A stretch of DNA of 64,000 nucleotides from Sphingomonas brevis (GCF_023516505.1 NZ_JAMGBB010000001.1:806001-870000); one strand, 5' to 3'. Positions 29,452-38,838 are shown, counted from the first letter of the stretch. Program-made: numbers and translations. Notes: generated by a model not told the origin, from the letters alone.

Positions 29452-30585
29452 ATGTGCGCCCGCCGCTTCCTGATGCTGATTTTCATCCTGACCTTGATAT
29501 TCGTCGGGGGCGCGTTCGCGCTCTACCAATGGGGCGGGAATGTGCTGCTCAAGAGCGCAACGCCGCAGGGCCATTTTGTGGCGACGGAAGCGGGAGCCGG
29601 GCCGGACTATTCCAAGGTCGAATACTGGATCGCGCGGCCGGATATCGCCGGCAATCCAGCGACCTGGGCGCCTGAACGCTATCTCAACGGTCCGACAAAT
29701 TCGCCGAACCATTATATGGGCCAGACGCCCCCGCCTGTCAGGGCGGCGGCGTTCTACATTCATCCAACGACCTATCTCGAGCGAGACCGCTGGAACGCGC
29801 CTTTAGACGACAAGGCTAGCCAGGATCGGGCGACCTTGTTCGTTCGAAGTCAGGCAAGCGCATTTGCGGACGTCTCGGATGTCTGGGCGCCGAAGTACCG
29901 CCAGGCTGCCTACGGCGCCTTCCTGCTAAAGAGCGAGGATGCCGACGAGGCGCTCGGCTTGGCATATGGCGATGTCGTGGCAGCCTTCGACGAGTTCCTG
30001 CGGCGGAATCCGAGTGGCCCGATCATTCTCGCTGGTCACAGCCAGGGCTCGCTCCATCTGCTTCGGCTGCTTGCCGACCGCAGGGTGCAGATCAAGGGCC
30101 GGCTGATCGCCGCCTATGTCGCCGGTTGGCCGGTTGGAGTGGTAGCGGACCTGCCGGCAACCGGACTTTCCGCCTGCGCGCGGCCCGATGAAACCGGCTG
30201 CCTGTTGAGTTGGCAGAGCTTTGGCGAGCCAGCCAATATGTCGCTCGTCACCGACGCCTGGGTGGGAACTCGCGGTCTCAGCGGCGCCACGCGCAACCGC
30301 GAGGATATGCTCTGCGTGAATCCAGTGAGCGGCGTGAAAGACGGCAGCTCGTTACCCGCGGAAAATCCCGGAACGCTCGTGCCAACCGCCGACCTTAGCA
30401 CTGCCAGCCTGGCGCTCGGACAGGTCGGCAGCCGCTGCGATCATGGATTCCTCATCATCGACGGGCCGATCCCCGCCATGGGGCCGTACGTCCTGCCCGG
30501 TAACAACTATCATGTTTATGACTATGCCCTGTTCTGGGCCGCGATCGCACGCGACGCCTTCCGTAGGTCGATAGCATGGCATTGA
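29452..30585 (+). CDS. DUF3089 alpha/beta-hydrolase-like protein, membrane-anchored
   Basis: The 377-residue protein has an N-terminal membrane anchor (about 7-25). It then shows a DUF3089 alpha/beta-hydrolase fold with [12 protein letters not shown] near 100 and the nucleophile elbow GHSQGS near 200. The natural substrate is unknown. The ribosome-binding site before ATG 29452 is weak, and an ATG at 29473 is an alternative. Its stop overlaps the ruvX start by about ten bases, so the genes are translationally coupled. Confidence 0.82.
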   Translation: MCARRFLMLIFILTLIFVGGAFALYQWGGNVLLKSATPQGHFVATEAGAGPDYSKVEYWIARPDIAGNPATWAPERYLNGPTNSPNHYMGQTPPPVRAAAFYIHPTTYLERDRWNAPLDDKASQDRATLFVRSQASAFADVSDVWAPKYRQAAYGAFLLKSEDADEALGLAYGDVVAAFDEFLRRNPSGPIILAGHSQGSLHLLRLLADRRVQIKGRLIAAYVAGWPVGVVADLPATGLSACARPDETGCLLSWQSFGEPANMSLVTDAWVGTRGLSGATRNREDMLCVNPVSGVKDGSSLPAENPGTLVPTADLSTASLALGQVGSRCDHGFLIIDGPIPAMGPYVLPGNNYHVYDYALFWAAIARDAFRRSIAWH

Positions 30586-31055
30586 TCACGACATCCGCTG
30601 CTGACTACTCCGCCGCCTTGCCCGGTCATGGGCGCCTGCTCGGGCTGGATGTCGGCACGAAGACGATCGGGCTAGCCACCTGCGACGCGGGCTGGAGCTA
30701 TGCGACACCGGGGGAAACGATCCGGCGGACCAAATTCACCGCAGACTTGGAACAGCTCAAAGCTGTCATCGCCAAGAACGCCATCGTCGGTCTGGTGATC
30801 GGCCTGCCGCTCAACCTCGACGGCAGCGACTCTCCACGCACCCAATCGGTCCGCGCCTTCGCCCGCAACCTGGCGCCGCTCGCCCTTCCCATGCTGCTGT
30901 GGGACGAACGCTGGTCGACGGTCGCGGTCGAACGGGCGATGATCGAGGCGGACATGAGCCGGGCCAAGCGCGCCGAGAAGGTCGACGCCCATGCGGCCGC
31001 GCACATATTGCAAGGGGCGATCGACGCGCTGGTCAATCTCCCGACTACGCGCTAG
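30576..31055 (+). CDS. ruvX: Holliday junction resolvase-like protein RuvX/YqgF
   Basis: The 159-residue RNase H-fold protein has the YqgF motifs [13 protein letters not shown] (catalytic Asp about residue 25), [11 protein letters not shown], and DERWST followed by [13 protein letters not shown]. It is implicated in Holliday junction resolution and/or 16S rRNA 5' processing. It lies 12 bp upstream of pyrB, an arrangement often seen in alphaproteobacteria. Confidence 0.93.
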   Translation: MALITTSAADYSAALPGHGRLLGLDVGTKTIGLATCDAGWSYATPGETIRRTKFTADLEQLKAVIAKNAIVGLVIGLPLNLDGSDSPRTQSVRAFARNLAPLALPMLLWDERWSTVAVERAMIEADMSRAKRAEKVDAHAAAHILQGAIDALVNLPTTR

Positions 31056-31067
31056 GGCGCGATTTTA

Positions 31068-31964
31068 ATGCACCTTCTGTCCATTGACGATCTGAGCGAC
31101 GCCCAGATCACGGCCATCCTCGACGAGGGCGAGCGCTGGTTCGCCTATAATCGCCAGCCGCGGCGCAACGATCATCGGCTCGACGGGCTGACGATCGTCA
31201 ACGCCTTCTTCGAAAATTCGACGCGAACCCTGCTGAGTTTCGAGATCGCCGCCAACCGGCTCGGCGCACAGGTCGTGACGATGCAGGTCGAGCATAGCTC
31301 GATCAAGAAGGGCGAAACGCTGGAGGATACCGCACGGACATTGAACGCGATGCGGCCCGACGCCCTGGTCATCCGGCACGGTACGAGCGGCGCGCCGGCC
31401 AGCGTCGCGGCAATCATGGATTGCCCGGTGGTCAATGCCGGCGACGGGATCGGCGAGCATCCGACGCAGGCCCTGCTCGATGCGGCAACTGTCCGCCAGC
31501 ATTTCGGCAGGATCGACGGGCTCAAGATCGCGATCTGCGGCGATTTGAAGCACAGCCGCGTCGCCCGCTCCAACGCCAAGTTGCTGGAGCGGCTGGGCGC
31601 CAGGTTGCGGTTCGCCGGGCCGCCATCGTTGATGCCAAACGATCTTGGCGGAACCGGGATCGACCAGGCGGTCGACGGAGCGGACGTGGTGATAATGCTA
31701 CGGGTACAGCGCGAGCGGCTGGAAGAAGAGCTGGGCGACGCACCCGGCGAATATCTGGCCCGTTTCGGGCTGACCGAAGAACGGTTTTCCAGGACCTCGC
31801 CGGATGCCGTGATCATGCATCCCGGCCCGATCAACCGCGGCGTGGAAATAGAGGGAACCCTGGCCGACCATCCGACCCGCTCGCTGATCGTGCGGCAAGT
31901 CGAAATGGGTGTAGCGGTCAGGATGGCCTGTCTCGACCTCCTGACCGCGGAACGGCTTGGCTAG
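31068..31964 (+). CDS. pyrB: Aspartate carbamoyltransferase catalytic subunit
   Basis: The 298-residue transcarbamoylase carries the carbamoyl-phosphate site FFENSTRT (about 45-52) and the HPTQALLDA segment near 125. It also has the CGDLKHSRVARSN loop and a terminal HPGPINRGVEI. It makes N-carbamoyl-aspartate, the committed step of pyrimidine synthesis. No pyrI or pyrC is adjacent: the next gene is convergent. The ATG at 31068 is close to the ruvX stop, so the two are likely co-transcribed. Confidence 0.96.
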   Translation: MHLLSIDDLSDAQITAILDEGERWFAYNRQPRRNDHRLDGLTIVNAFFENSTRTLLSFEIAANRLGAQVVTMQVEHSSIKKGETLEDTARTLNAMRPDALVIRHGTSGAPASVAAIMDCPVVNAGDGIGEHPTQALLDAATVRQHFGRIDGLKIAICGDLKHSRVARSNAKLLERLGARLRFAGPPSLMPNDLGGTGIDQAVDGADVVIMLRVQRERLEEELGDAPGEYLARFGLTEERFSRTSPDAVIMHPGPINRGVEIEGTLADHPTRSLIVRQVEMGVAVRMACLDLLTAERLG

Positions 31965-31967
31965 CAG

Positions 31968-33311
31968 TTAGCGCGAAGCGAACTGGACCGGCGCGTCGCC
32001 CGACGTAGTGCGGACGAAGCAGCTGGCGCCTGCACGCTTCAGCGAGTTGCACAGGCTGACTGCCTCGCGATCGCTGTCGAACCCCTTGACCGCCAGACGG
32101 TAGAAGGTGCCGCTCGATGCGGTGAAGCGGGCCGTGACCGGCACGAAACGCTTCAGCGAAGCATGTTTGCCGGTGGCCTTGCTCCAGGCAGCATTGATGC
32201 GGTCGCGCGACGAATAGGCGCCAATCTGGACGACAGCCCGGCTTTTGCCCTTGGCGAGGCGCGGAGCAGAGGCCTTGCGCAGCGACGGAACCGGATCCGA
32301 CAGCCGCACCGCGGCCGGCGAAAGGGCCGGACGGGCTTCGCTGATCGCCGGAGCAGGCATTGCTGCCGCAACCGGCGCGGGGGTCGGTTCGATCATCGCA
32401 GCAGGAACGACGTCGGCCACCGGGGCCGGCTCGGCGGAAGCTAGCACGACTGGCTCGGCTTGCGGCTCGGGAGCCGGAGGAAGCTCGACCGTGGCCGTCG
32501 ACGTCAGGCCCTGCGGCACGTCACCGATCGGCTCTGCCGCTGCCTGGCGCACATTTTCAACCTGGTTCAACGCCAGGCGGACCGGCTGGCCGGGATCGCT
32601 GGCGACCGGCTGGATGCCGATGAACGCTGCGACCTGGTCCGAAGCCCGGGCAGGCTTGGCGAGCGCCATCCATTGCTGGATGCGCGCGTCGAGCTGGTCG
32701 CCCGGAACGTCCTGCCCGGCAACGATCTTGGCCTGCTCCCAATTGCCGGCGAGGGCATGGGCCAGGGCCAAATTCTGGCGGGTACGCGAGTCCGCGCCGA
32801 CGGCGCGAGCAGCCGGGTCGAGAACCGCGATGGCATTCTGCGGATCGCCGGCCAGCGCCAGAGCCAAGCCAACGTCGGCGACATCGAGCACTCCCTGAGC
32901 CTGGGCCAGCAGATATTTTGCCTCGTCATTCTTGCCTTGGGCGATCTCGACCAGTGCAAGCTTGAGTATGATCTGCGGCTGCTGGGCAACGAGCGTCAGC
33001 GAATCCTTGAATGCGGCCTCGGCCGAAGCAAAGCGACCGGCGGCGAGGTAGCAATTACCAAGCAGCGCCCGGAAGCCGGCATCACGCGGGCTGTTTTCGA
33101 CGGCGCGCTCGGCGAGCGAAATGGCGGTGGCGACATCGTTGGTAGCCAGCGCCATCTGCGCCTTGGTGGCAATGCCGATGTTCGACGTATCGACCTTGCC
33201 GCCGAAGATGGATGCGCTCTTTGGCCCGGCGGTTGGTCCGGCACAGGCGGTAACGATCGCAAGCAGCGACACGGCTGTCAGCGTGGTTGCCAGGCGGTTC
33301 GATTTGGTCAT
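31968..33311 (-). CDS. Lipoprotein with TPR repeats and C-terminal SPOR domain
   Basis: A 447-residue protein has the lipobox VTAC23 and about six TPR-like helices (about 45-215). A low-complexity Ala/Pro/Glu linker (about 235-340) leads to a SPOR domain (about 365-440, starting SRAVVQIGAYSSRDRINAAW). SPOR domains bind denuded peptidoglycan at division sites. It is the last of three same-strand genes after parA and the RHH-like gene, separated by only 25 bp from the latter. Confidence 0.88.
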   Translation of the reverse strand: MTKSNRLATTLTAVSLLAIVTACAGPTAGPKSASIFGGKVDTSNIGIATKAQMALATNDVATAISLAERAVENSPRDAGFRALLGNCYLAAGRFASAEAAFKDSLTLVAQQPQIILKLALVEIAQGKNDEAKYLLAQAQGVLDVADVGLALALAGDPQNAIAVLDPAARAVGADSRTRQNLALAHALAGNWEQAKIVAGQDVPGDQLDARIQQWMALAKPARASDQVAAFIGIQPVASDPGQPVRLALNQVENVRQAAAEPIGDVPQGLTSTATVELPPAPEPQAEPVVLASAEPAPVADVVPAAMIEPTPAPVAAAMPAPAISEARPALSPAAVRLSDPVPSLRKASAPRLAKGKSRAVVQIGAYSSRDRINAAWSKATGKHASLKRFVPVTARFTASSGTFYRLAVKGFDSDREAVSLCNSLKRAGASCFVRTTSGDAPVQFASR

Positions 33312-33336
33312 GACTATTCCCCCAGTCCTAATCTAA

Positions 33337-34035
33337 TCAGGCGCTCTTCTTGCGGGGCGCTTTTTCTGCCATTGTTTCCAGTTCGGGCATGGCTTGCAGC
33401 AGCTGGTCGAGAGCATCGGTCACCAGTTGCTGGGCCGATCGGCCATCAACGGCACAAGCCAGACGCAATTTCAAATGACGGGCCGGGTCAAGCCGCAGCG
33501 TGAAGGCCGACTTGCCCTTGCTTCCCGGTGCAGCGCGCGGACGGCGCGAACGGGCCGGCGCTGGAGCGGGCGATGCGGCCGGCTGCGGCACGAACACGAC
33601 CGGAGCAGATTCTTCGACCAACTCGGCAATCGGCTCTGCAATCGGCTCTGCGCCTTCGGCTTCCGGATCATAAAGCTCGGCGGTCTCGTCGACATATTCG
33701 CCGTTCTCGTCCTCGCCATCTTCATCATGAGCGGCAAAGCGCTCGGCAATTTCCGCCTGCTGGTCGTGGACCGGCGAGGCAATTGGAGTCAGGGCGGCGA
33801 TCGGGTTGCGCAGCGGCTGATCCGACAATTCCTCGCCGAATGCGTCATGGTCCTCGTCGCGAATCGGCGCGACGACGGGCTTGGGCGGTTCGAAGCCCAT
33901 GTCGTTCCAGCCGAGATCTTCGAGATTGCCGCCACCCATCTGACCGAAGCCCTGGGGCTTCATCGCCGGGCGGGCGGCACCCTTCCGAGCCAACAGGCCC
34001 GAGGAGAGCGACGCGAATGCCTTGGGTTCTCCCAT
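33337..34035 (-). CDS. Disordered acidic protein with C-terminal ribbon-helix-helix-like domain
   Basis: The 232-residue protein has a long low-complexity acidic/Pro-rich region (about 40-165). An Arg-rich patch (ARSRRPRAAPGSKGK) follows, then a C-terminal segment FTLRLDPARHLKLRLACAVDG/RSAQQLVTDALDQLL that fits an Arc/ParG-type ribbon-helix-helix. I infer it is the DNA- or cargo-binding partner of the ParA encoded 12 bp upstream. I chose the ATG at 34035 (nine bases after AGGAG) over GTG 34044. The domain call is from pattern only. Confidence 0.7.
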   Translation of the reverse strand: MGEPKAFASLSSGLLARKGAARPAMKPQGFGQMGGGNLEDLGWNDMGFEPPKPVVAPIRDEDHDAFGEELSDQPLRNPIAALTPIASPVHDQQAEIAERFAAHDEDGEDENGEYVDETAELYDPEAEGAEPIAEPIAELVEESAPVVFVPQPAASPAPAPARSRRPRAAPGSKGKSAFTLRLDPARHLKLRLACAVDGRSAQQLVTDALDQLLQAMPELETMAEKAPRKKSA

Positions 34036-34047
34036 CGCGCTCACTCC

Positions 34048-34770
34048 TTACTGGCCCATCACCCGGCGGCCGAAGCCACCGACTGGACGCGGGCTGGCCG
34101 CACCGATGCCCGGCGCCTGGTTCGGCGCGGCAAACACGGTACGGCGGAAATTCTTTTCGAGTCGGTCGGAAATATAGTCCCATAGCTCGGTTACTTCGCG
34201 GGCCGAGCGGCCATTGGGATCGACCTCCATCACCGTGCGGCCGTCGATCATCGACGCGGCGAAGTCGGTGCGATGGTGAAGCGTGACAGGCGCCACAGTG
34301 CCGTGCTGCGACAGGGCGACGGCCGCTTCATAGGTGATCTTGGCCTTGGGCGTCGCCGCGTTAACGACGAAGATCAGCGGCTTTCCGGCACGATCGCAGA
34401 GATCCACGGTGGCGCCGACGGCGCGAAGATCGTGCGGTGAAGGCCGGGTCGGAATTACGATCAATTCGGCCACCGCGATAACCGACTGGATCGCCATGGT
34501 GATTGCCGGTGGCGTGTCGATGACGGCCAGGCGGAAGCCCTGCTGGCGAAGTACTTCAAGGTCTGAAGCCAGCCGGGCGACGGTCGTCTGGGCGAAGGCA
34601 GGCATATCGTCCTGCCGTTCGTTCCACCAATCGGCGAGCGAACCTTGCGGATCGATGTCGATCAGGCAGACCGGGCCGGCGCCCGCCAGTTGCGCTTGCA
34701 CCGCAAGGTGACCGGACAGTGTGGTCTTACCCGACCCGCCCTTCTGCGATGCCATTGCCAGAACGCGCAT
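34048..34770 (-). CDS. ParA-family ATPase (orphan)
   Basis: The 240-residue protein opens MRVLAMASQKGGSGKTT. This contains the deviant Walker A KGGSGKTT with its signature lysine, followed by LIDIDPQGSLADWW and the Walker B region AVIDTPP. Such ATPases form gradients on the nucleoid to place DNA or protein cargo. There is no ParB-type gene or visible parS cluster next to it. Its neighbours are an RHH-like protein and two SPOR proteins, suggesting a cargo or division-site positioning role. The start at 34770 excludes a non-homologous upstream extension. Confidence 0.9.
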   Translation of the reverse strand: MRVLAMASQKGGSGKTTLSGHLAVQAQLAGAGPVCLIDIDPQGSLADWWNERQDDMPAFAQTTVARLASDLEVLRQQGFRLAVIDTPPAITMAIQSVIAVAELIVIPTRPSPHDLRAVGATVDLCDRAGKPLIFVVNAATPKAKITYEAAVALSQHGTVAPVTLHHRTDFAASMIDGRTVMEVDPNGRSAREVTELWDYISDRLEKNFRRTVFAAPNQAPGIGAASPRPVGGFGRRVMGQ

Positions 34771-34916
34771 TCCATTCCCCTTGCGCAAAGAGACGTAAGA
34801 TTTGACGCCACCTGACAGCAAAGCCCCTAAAAACTGGTTAATGTCGGTCCGACCTTGTTGTCCCCTGACGATGAGGGCTAGGGTAAAGGGCGGGACCGGA
34901 CGAGGGCTTGGCAGCG

Positions 34917-35816
34917 ATGCGTAAATGGTTGTTGGCGTTGGCAATTGCTTCGGTGGCTTTGCCCGCCTGGGCGCAATCCGTGCGGTCAGGGATCGAAGCC
35001 TGGCAGAAAGGCGATGTCGCCGGCGCGGTGGCCATCTGGCGGCCGCTCGCGGAGAAGGGCGATCCCGACGCGGCATTCAACCTCGGCCAGGCCTACAGGC
35101 TGGGCAAAGGCGTGCCCGTGGACCTCGCGCAAGCGCAGAAGTGGCTCGAGCAAGCGGCGCGCAAGGGACATGTCGATGCCCAGGCGACGCTCGGCCTGCT
35201 GCTTTTCCAGAACGGTAACCGAGTGAGCGGGATGCGCTGGCTTAAATCCGCCGCCGAGGCGGGCGAGCCCCGGGCGATGCTGGTGGTCGGAACGGCGCTG
35301 TACAATGGCGATGGAGTCAACCAGGACCCGGTCACCGCCTATGCCTACGTCAGCCGGGCGGCAGCCAAAGGGCTAGCGCCAGCGCAGGCCACGCTTGCCG
35401 ACATGGACGCGGTCATGCCGCTCGAGCAACGGCAAAAGGGCGTGGCGTTGGCGCAGGTGATGGCCGGTCCGCCAAATGTCTCTCCGACCCCGACCGCTAC
35501 AACCAAGCGAGCGCCGGGCAAGAGTGCAGTGGTCAAGACCGCGCCGCCGAAGCCGGCCCCGCCGAAGGCAGCGGCGGCCATGCCGGCCGTCACGGCGAAC
35601 GGCAAATGGCGGATCCAGCTCGGCGCGTTCGGCCAGAAGAAGTCGGCCGAGGCGCTGTTCGGAAAGCTGTCTGGCAAGCTTGGCGGACGGCAGGCCTATT
35701 ATGTTCCCGCTGGATCGGTGGTCAGGCTTCAGGTCGGCCCATTTGAAAGCCGGTCGGCGGCCTCGGCTGCTTGCGCTGGTCTCTCTCCCCAGCCCTGTTT
35801 CCCGGTCGGCGGCTAG
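34917..35816 (+). CDS. Sel1-repeat protein with C-terminal SPOR domain
   Basis: This 299-residue secreted protein has a signal peptide (MRKWLLALAIASVALPAWAQ). Four Sel1/TPR-like repeats follow (about 22-165, with FNLGQAYRLGKGVPVDLAQA as a clear example), then an Ala/Pro/Lys linker and a SPOR domain (about 225-299, KWRIQLGAFGQKKSAEAL). It is divergent from parA across a 146-bp region. Its stop overlaps the serB stop by CTAG. A role at the peptidoglycan or septum is inferred from SPOR. Confidence 0.88.
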   Translation: MRKWLLALAIASVALPAWAQSVRSGIEAWQKGDVAGAVAIWRPLAEKGDPDAAFNLGQAYRLGKGVPVDLAQAQKWLEQAARKGHVDAQATLGLLLFQNGNRVSGMRWLKSAAEAGEPRAMLVVGTALYNGDGVNQDPVTAYAYVSRAAAKGLAPAQATLADMDAVMPLEQRQKGVALAQVMAGPPNVSPTPTATTKRAPGKSAVVKTAPPKPAPPKAAAAMPAVTANGKWRIQLGAFGQKKSAEALFGKLSGKLGGRQAYYVPAGSVVRLQVGPFESRSAASAACAGLSPQPCFPVGG

Positions 35817-36694
35817 GCTTCAACCCATTCGGCACGCGGGATGCCCTGCATCCACAGCAGCGCCGTAAGGTCATGATGGTCGATCCGGCCGTCGGCCACT
35901 GCGGCGAGCGCCGGCTTGGCGCGATAGGCGACACCGAGCCCGGCAAGTTCGACCATCGGCACGTCGTTGGCCCCATCGCCGACCGCCATTAATGCTTCCG
36001 CCGGCCATTTCCTGGACGAAAGAATCATTTCGGCCAGCCGGCGCTTGGCTGCGGCATCCACGATTTTGCCTATGGTGCGGCCAATCAATATTCCTTCGTT
36101 TCCAACCGCAAGATAATTGGCCTTCATCCGGTCGAAGCCGAGCTGCAAGGCGATCGGACGGACGAATTCGATGAAGCCGCCTGATACCAGCACGGTCAGG
36201 ACACGCCTGCTCTTCAACGTGGCAACCAGCGTTGCCGCGCCCGGATTGGGACTGATGCGCTCCTTTAGACATTGCTCGATAGTAGTATGATCGAGGCCCG
36301 CAAGCAGTGAAACGCGCTCGGCCAAGGCGCTTGCAAAGTCCAGTTCTCCGCGCATCGCGCGCTCGGTGATTGCCGCGACCTTGTCCTTGAACCCGGCATA
36401 GTCGGCCAGTTCGTCGATGCATTCCTGCCCGATCATGGTCGAATCCATGTCGGCAACGAACAGGCGCGCCGGGACCCGCTCGACCGGCCAAATCGCGAAG
36501 TCGACACCCTCCAGCCGCTCGATCGCCTCGCGCGCTTCAGCGATATCGCCGTCGATCGACACGTCCGCCGCATCGCCCTCGTCGATCCAGCGGAGCAGGC
36601 GCGCGCCCGGGATCCGCTCCACCAGTCTTTCGTCGAGCCGTCCGGCTGCTATCAGCGTGGCGATGGGCAAAGCGAAACCTCCGGTTGTTGTCAT
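35813..36694 (-). CDS. serB: Phosphoserine phosphatase
   Basis: The 293-residue HAD-superfamily enzyme has motif I DMDSTMIGQE (about 83-92), motif II VSGGF, the KANYL region, and motif IV GDGANDVPM. It makes L-serine from phosphoserine, the last step of serine biosynthesis. The ATG at 36694 lies inside the 5' coding region of the divergent miaA gene (start 36663). A TTG at 36670 (MPIATLIAAG) would still overlap. The motif content is unambiguous. Confidence 0.94.
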   Translation of the reverse strand: MTTTGGFALPIATLIAAGRLDERLVERIPGARLLRWIDEGDAADVSIDGDIAEAREAIERLEGVDFAIWPVERVPARLFVADMDSTMIGQECIDELADYAGFKDKVAAITERAMRGELDFASALAERVSLLAGLDHTTIEQCLKERISPNPGAATLVATLKSRRVLTVLVSGGFIEFVRPIALQLGFDRMKANYLAVGNEGILIGRTIGKIVDAAAKRRLAEMILSSRKWPAEALMAVGDGANDVPMVELAGLGVAYRAKPALAAVADGRIDHHDLTALLWMQGIPRAEWVEA

Positions 36695-37592
36695 CGCCGG
36701 TCCGACCGCCAGCGGCAAGTCGTCGCTGGCGCTACGGCTGGCCGAGGCAAGCGGCGGAGCGATCGTCAATGCCGACAGTGCCCAACTCTATCGCGACCTG
36801 CCAATCCTGTCGGCAGCGCCGTCTCAGACCGACCGGGCCCGGGCAGAGCATTTGCTTTACGGCGTGCTCGACGGCGCGGAGCCCTGCTCCGCCGCCGATT
36901 GGGCGGCGATGGCCAAGGCCGAGATAACGCGGCTCCATGATGAAGGGCGCCTGCCGGTCTTGGCGGGCGGGACCGGGCTGTATCTGCGGACGCTGCTTGA
37001 TGGGATCGCGCCGATCCCGGCAATTGAACCGGAAGTCCGGGCGAAGGTGCGGGCCAACAGCGTGGCCGAGAATCTCGCCGAGCTGATGCCGTTGGATCCG
37101 GTTGCGGCGAACAGCCTCAATCCCGGTGACACGACGAGGATCGCGCGGGCGCTGGAGGTCGTGAAATCGACCGGCAAACCGTTGGCCGAGTGGCAGGAAC
37201 ATCGGGAGGGCGGCATCGGCGAGGACGTCGAGCTCAAGGCTCTGCTGCTCCTGCCTCCCCGCCCCTGGCTCTACGAGCGCTGTGACCAACGGTTCGCGCA
37301 AATGGTTGAGCAAGGGGCGCTGGCCGAGGTGGAAATGCTGCTGGCCCGGAATCTCAACCCCAATTTGCCGGTGATGCGGGCGATCGGCGTATCCGAGCTA
37401 GGCAATTACCTCCGCGGCCAGCTGACGATCGATGAGGCCATCGCCGCCGGAAGCCAGGCGACGCGGCGCTACGCCAAGCGGCAATATACCTGGTTTGCCC
37501 ACCAGCCGCCGTCCGAATGGCATCGGTTTCACGACCCGCTTGTGGGCGAAGCGGTCGATCGGGCGCTGGCGCTGTTCGGCGCGGCGGGCTAG
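36663..37592 (+). CDS. miaA: tRNA dimethylallyltransferase
   Basis: The 309-residue enzyme has the P-loop VVIAGPTASGKSSLALRLA at the N-terminus. DSAQLYRD and the LPVLAGGTGLYLR segment follow, ending with the tRNA-binding TRRYAKRQYTW. It adds the dimethylallyl group to A37 of tRNAs reading UNN codons. The ATG at 36663 overlaps the 5' end of serB on the other strand by about 32 bp. The next gene starts nine bases downstream of its stop. Confidence 0.96.
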   Translation: MGKAKPPVVVIAGPTASGKSSLALRLAEASGGAIVNADSAQLYRDLPILSAAPSQTDRARAEHLLYGVLDGAEPCSAADWAAMAKAEITRLHDEGRLPVLAGGTGLYLRTLLDGIAPIPAIEPEVRAKVRANSVAENLAELMPLDPVAANSLNPGDTTRIARALEVVKSTGKPLAEWQEHREGGIGEDVELKALLLLPPRPWLYERCDQRFAQMVEQGALAEVEMLLARNLNPNLPVMRAIGVSELGNYLRGQLTIDEAIAAGSQATRRYAKRQYTWFAHQPPSEWHRFHDPLVGEAVDRALALFGAAG

Positions 37593-37601
37593 GCGGCAGC
37601 G

Positions 37602-38567
37602 ATGGACGCGATCCGCGAGGCCGACATCGATCCAACGCCGCTCACCGGCAAGCGAGTGGCAATCATCGGCTATGGCAACCAGGGCCGCGCCCAGGCGCTA
37701 AACCTCAACGACAGCGGCATCGACGTGGTGGTCGGATTGCGCGACGGGTCGCCGAGGATCAGCGGAGCGCATTCAGACGGGATTGCCACCGCCTCGCTAA
37801 CCGAAGCGGCCGGGGGCGCCGACTTGGTCATGCTGCTGGCGCCGGACGAGGTGCTCGGCGCAATCTATCGGTTGATCGAGCCCAATCTGCGTCAGGGGGC
37901 GGCGTTGGGGTTCAGCCATGGGCTGGCGATCCGCTTCGGCTTCATCGAGCCTAGGCCCGATCTGGACGTCTACCTGGTTGCTCCCAAGGGACCGGGAACC
38001 GCGCTTCGATCGCTGTACCGCGAAGGCAAAGGGATGGTGGCGCTATTCGCGGTTCACCAGGACGCAAGCGGCCAGGCGGAGAAAATCGCGCTCGCATATG
38101 GCCGGGCGATCGGCTGCGGCCGCGCCGGGATCCTTCGCTCTACGTTCGCCGAAGAGTGCGAGGCCGATCTGTTCAACGAGAATGCGGTTGTGTGGGGAGC
38201 GGTCCCCGAAATCCTCATCGCCGGCTTCGACACGCTGGTCGCGGGCGGGATCAGCGAGGAAGTGGCTTACATGGAATGCGTCGGCGAGCTGAAGCTGATC
38301 GCAGAGCTGATCGAAGCTCGAGGGATCGCCGGAATGCGCGAAGCGATCAGCAATACCGCCGAGCTCGGAGCGGTGCTAGGCGGCCCGCGGATCGTCGATG
38401 ATGGCGTGAAAGCGCGGATGAGGGCGATTCTGGAAGAGATACGAGCAGGCCGGTTCACCGACCTGCTGCGCGATGAGGAGGCTTCAGCCTATCCGCTGCT
38501 CCAGGCGGCGCGAAAGCGGGCGCGCGGCCTGATGGTCGAACAGGCGCGGCAGAAACTGCTCGACTAG
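37602..38567 (+). CDS. ilvC: Ketol-acid reductoisomerase, divergent class I-like
   Basis: A 321-residue protein has the Rossmann motif GYGNQGRAQALNLNDSGIDV and the acid cluster of ketol-acid reductoisomerase: ECEADLFNEN, and AYMECVGELKLI for the second metal. It would isomerise and reduce acetolactate or acetohydroxybutyrate in branched-chain amino acid synthesis. It is slightly shorter than typical IlvC (about 338) and several signature positions differ from the common DLFGEQ / PKAPGH forms (here DLFNEN / PKGPGT). It may be a paralogue rather than the main IlvC. It is probably cotranscribed with miaA. Confidence 0.82.
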   Translation: MDAIREADIDPTPLTGKRVAIIGYGNQGRAQALNLNDSGIDVVVGLRDGSPRISGAHSDGIATASLTEAAGGADLVMLLAPDEVLGAIYRLIEPNLRQGAALGFSHGLAIRFGFIEPRPDLDVYLVAPKGPGTALRSLYREGKGMVALFAVHQDASGQAEKIALAYGRAIGCGRAGILRSTFAEECEADLFNENAVVWGAVPEILIAGFDTLVAGGISEEVAYMECVGELKLIAELIEARGIAGMREAISNTAELGAVLGGPRIVDDGVKARMRAILEEIRAGRFTDLLRDEEASAYPLLQAARKRARGLMVEQARQKLLD

Positions 38568-38737
38568 CCGATGATCTCGGCGGCTTCGGTCACCCTCTCC
38601 CCCACGGAAGCGCGCTCGATATAGGCGCGCTGCAGGCGGCGGTGGGTCTCGGCGGCATCGGGATCGGCCGCTGCGAGGGCCAGCTCCGCTTCTTCGGCGG
38701 CGCGGCGTGCGAAATAGCTCTTGTCAAATTCGCTCAT
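38564..38737 (-). CDS. Small conserved-looking helical protein
   Basis: A 57-residue ORF runs from ATG 38737 to TAG 38564 and shares a CTAG with the ilvC-like stop. It starts MSEFDKSYFARRAAEEAELA and is entirely charged and alpha-helical, with no signal or membrane span. The upstream GGGAGACGGGCC on its strand (38741-38752) serves as a ribosome-binding site. I do not know the family, but such short Glu/Ala/Arg-rich proteins are frequent in sphingomonads. Confidence 0.55.
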   Translation of the reverse strand: MSEFDKSYFARRAAEEAELALAAADPDAAETHRRLQRAYIERASVGERVTEAAEIIG

Positions 38738-38790
38738 GGCCCGTCTCCCGCTAGGAGGAACGGAACTTCTAGCACCAATCCCGTCAAATG

Positions 38791-38831
38791 GAAAAAGGGC
38801 GCCCGGAAAACCGGACGCCCCTTCCCTTTTT
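38791..38831 (-). terminator. Rho-independent terminator of the beta-barrel protein gene
   Basis: On the minus strand GGGGCGTCCGG-TTTT-CCGGGCGCCC is followed by TTTTT. It begins just past the beta-barrel gene stop at 38839. The stem also has an A-run on its other side, so it could act in both directions. Confidence 0.8.
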
Positions 38832-38838
38832 GCTCCGT

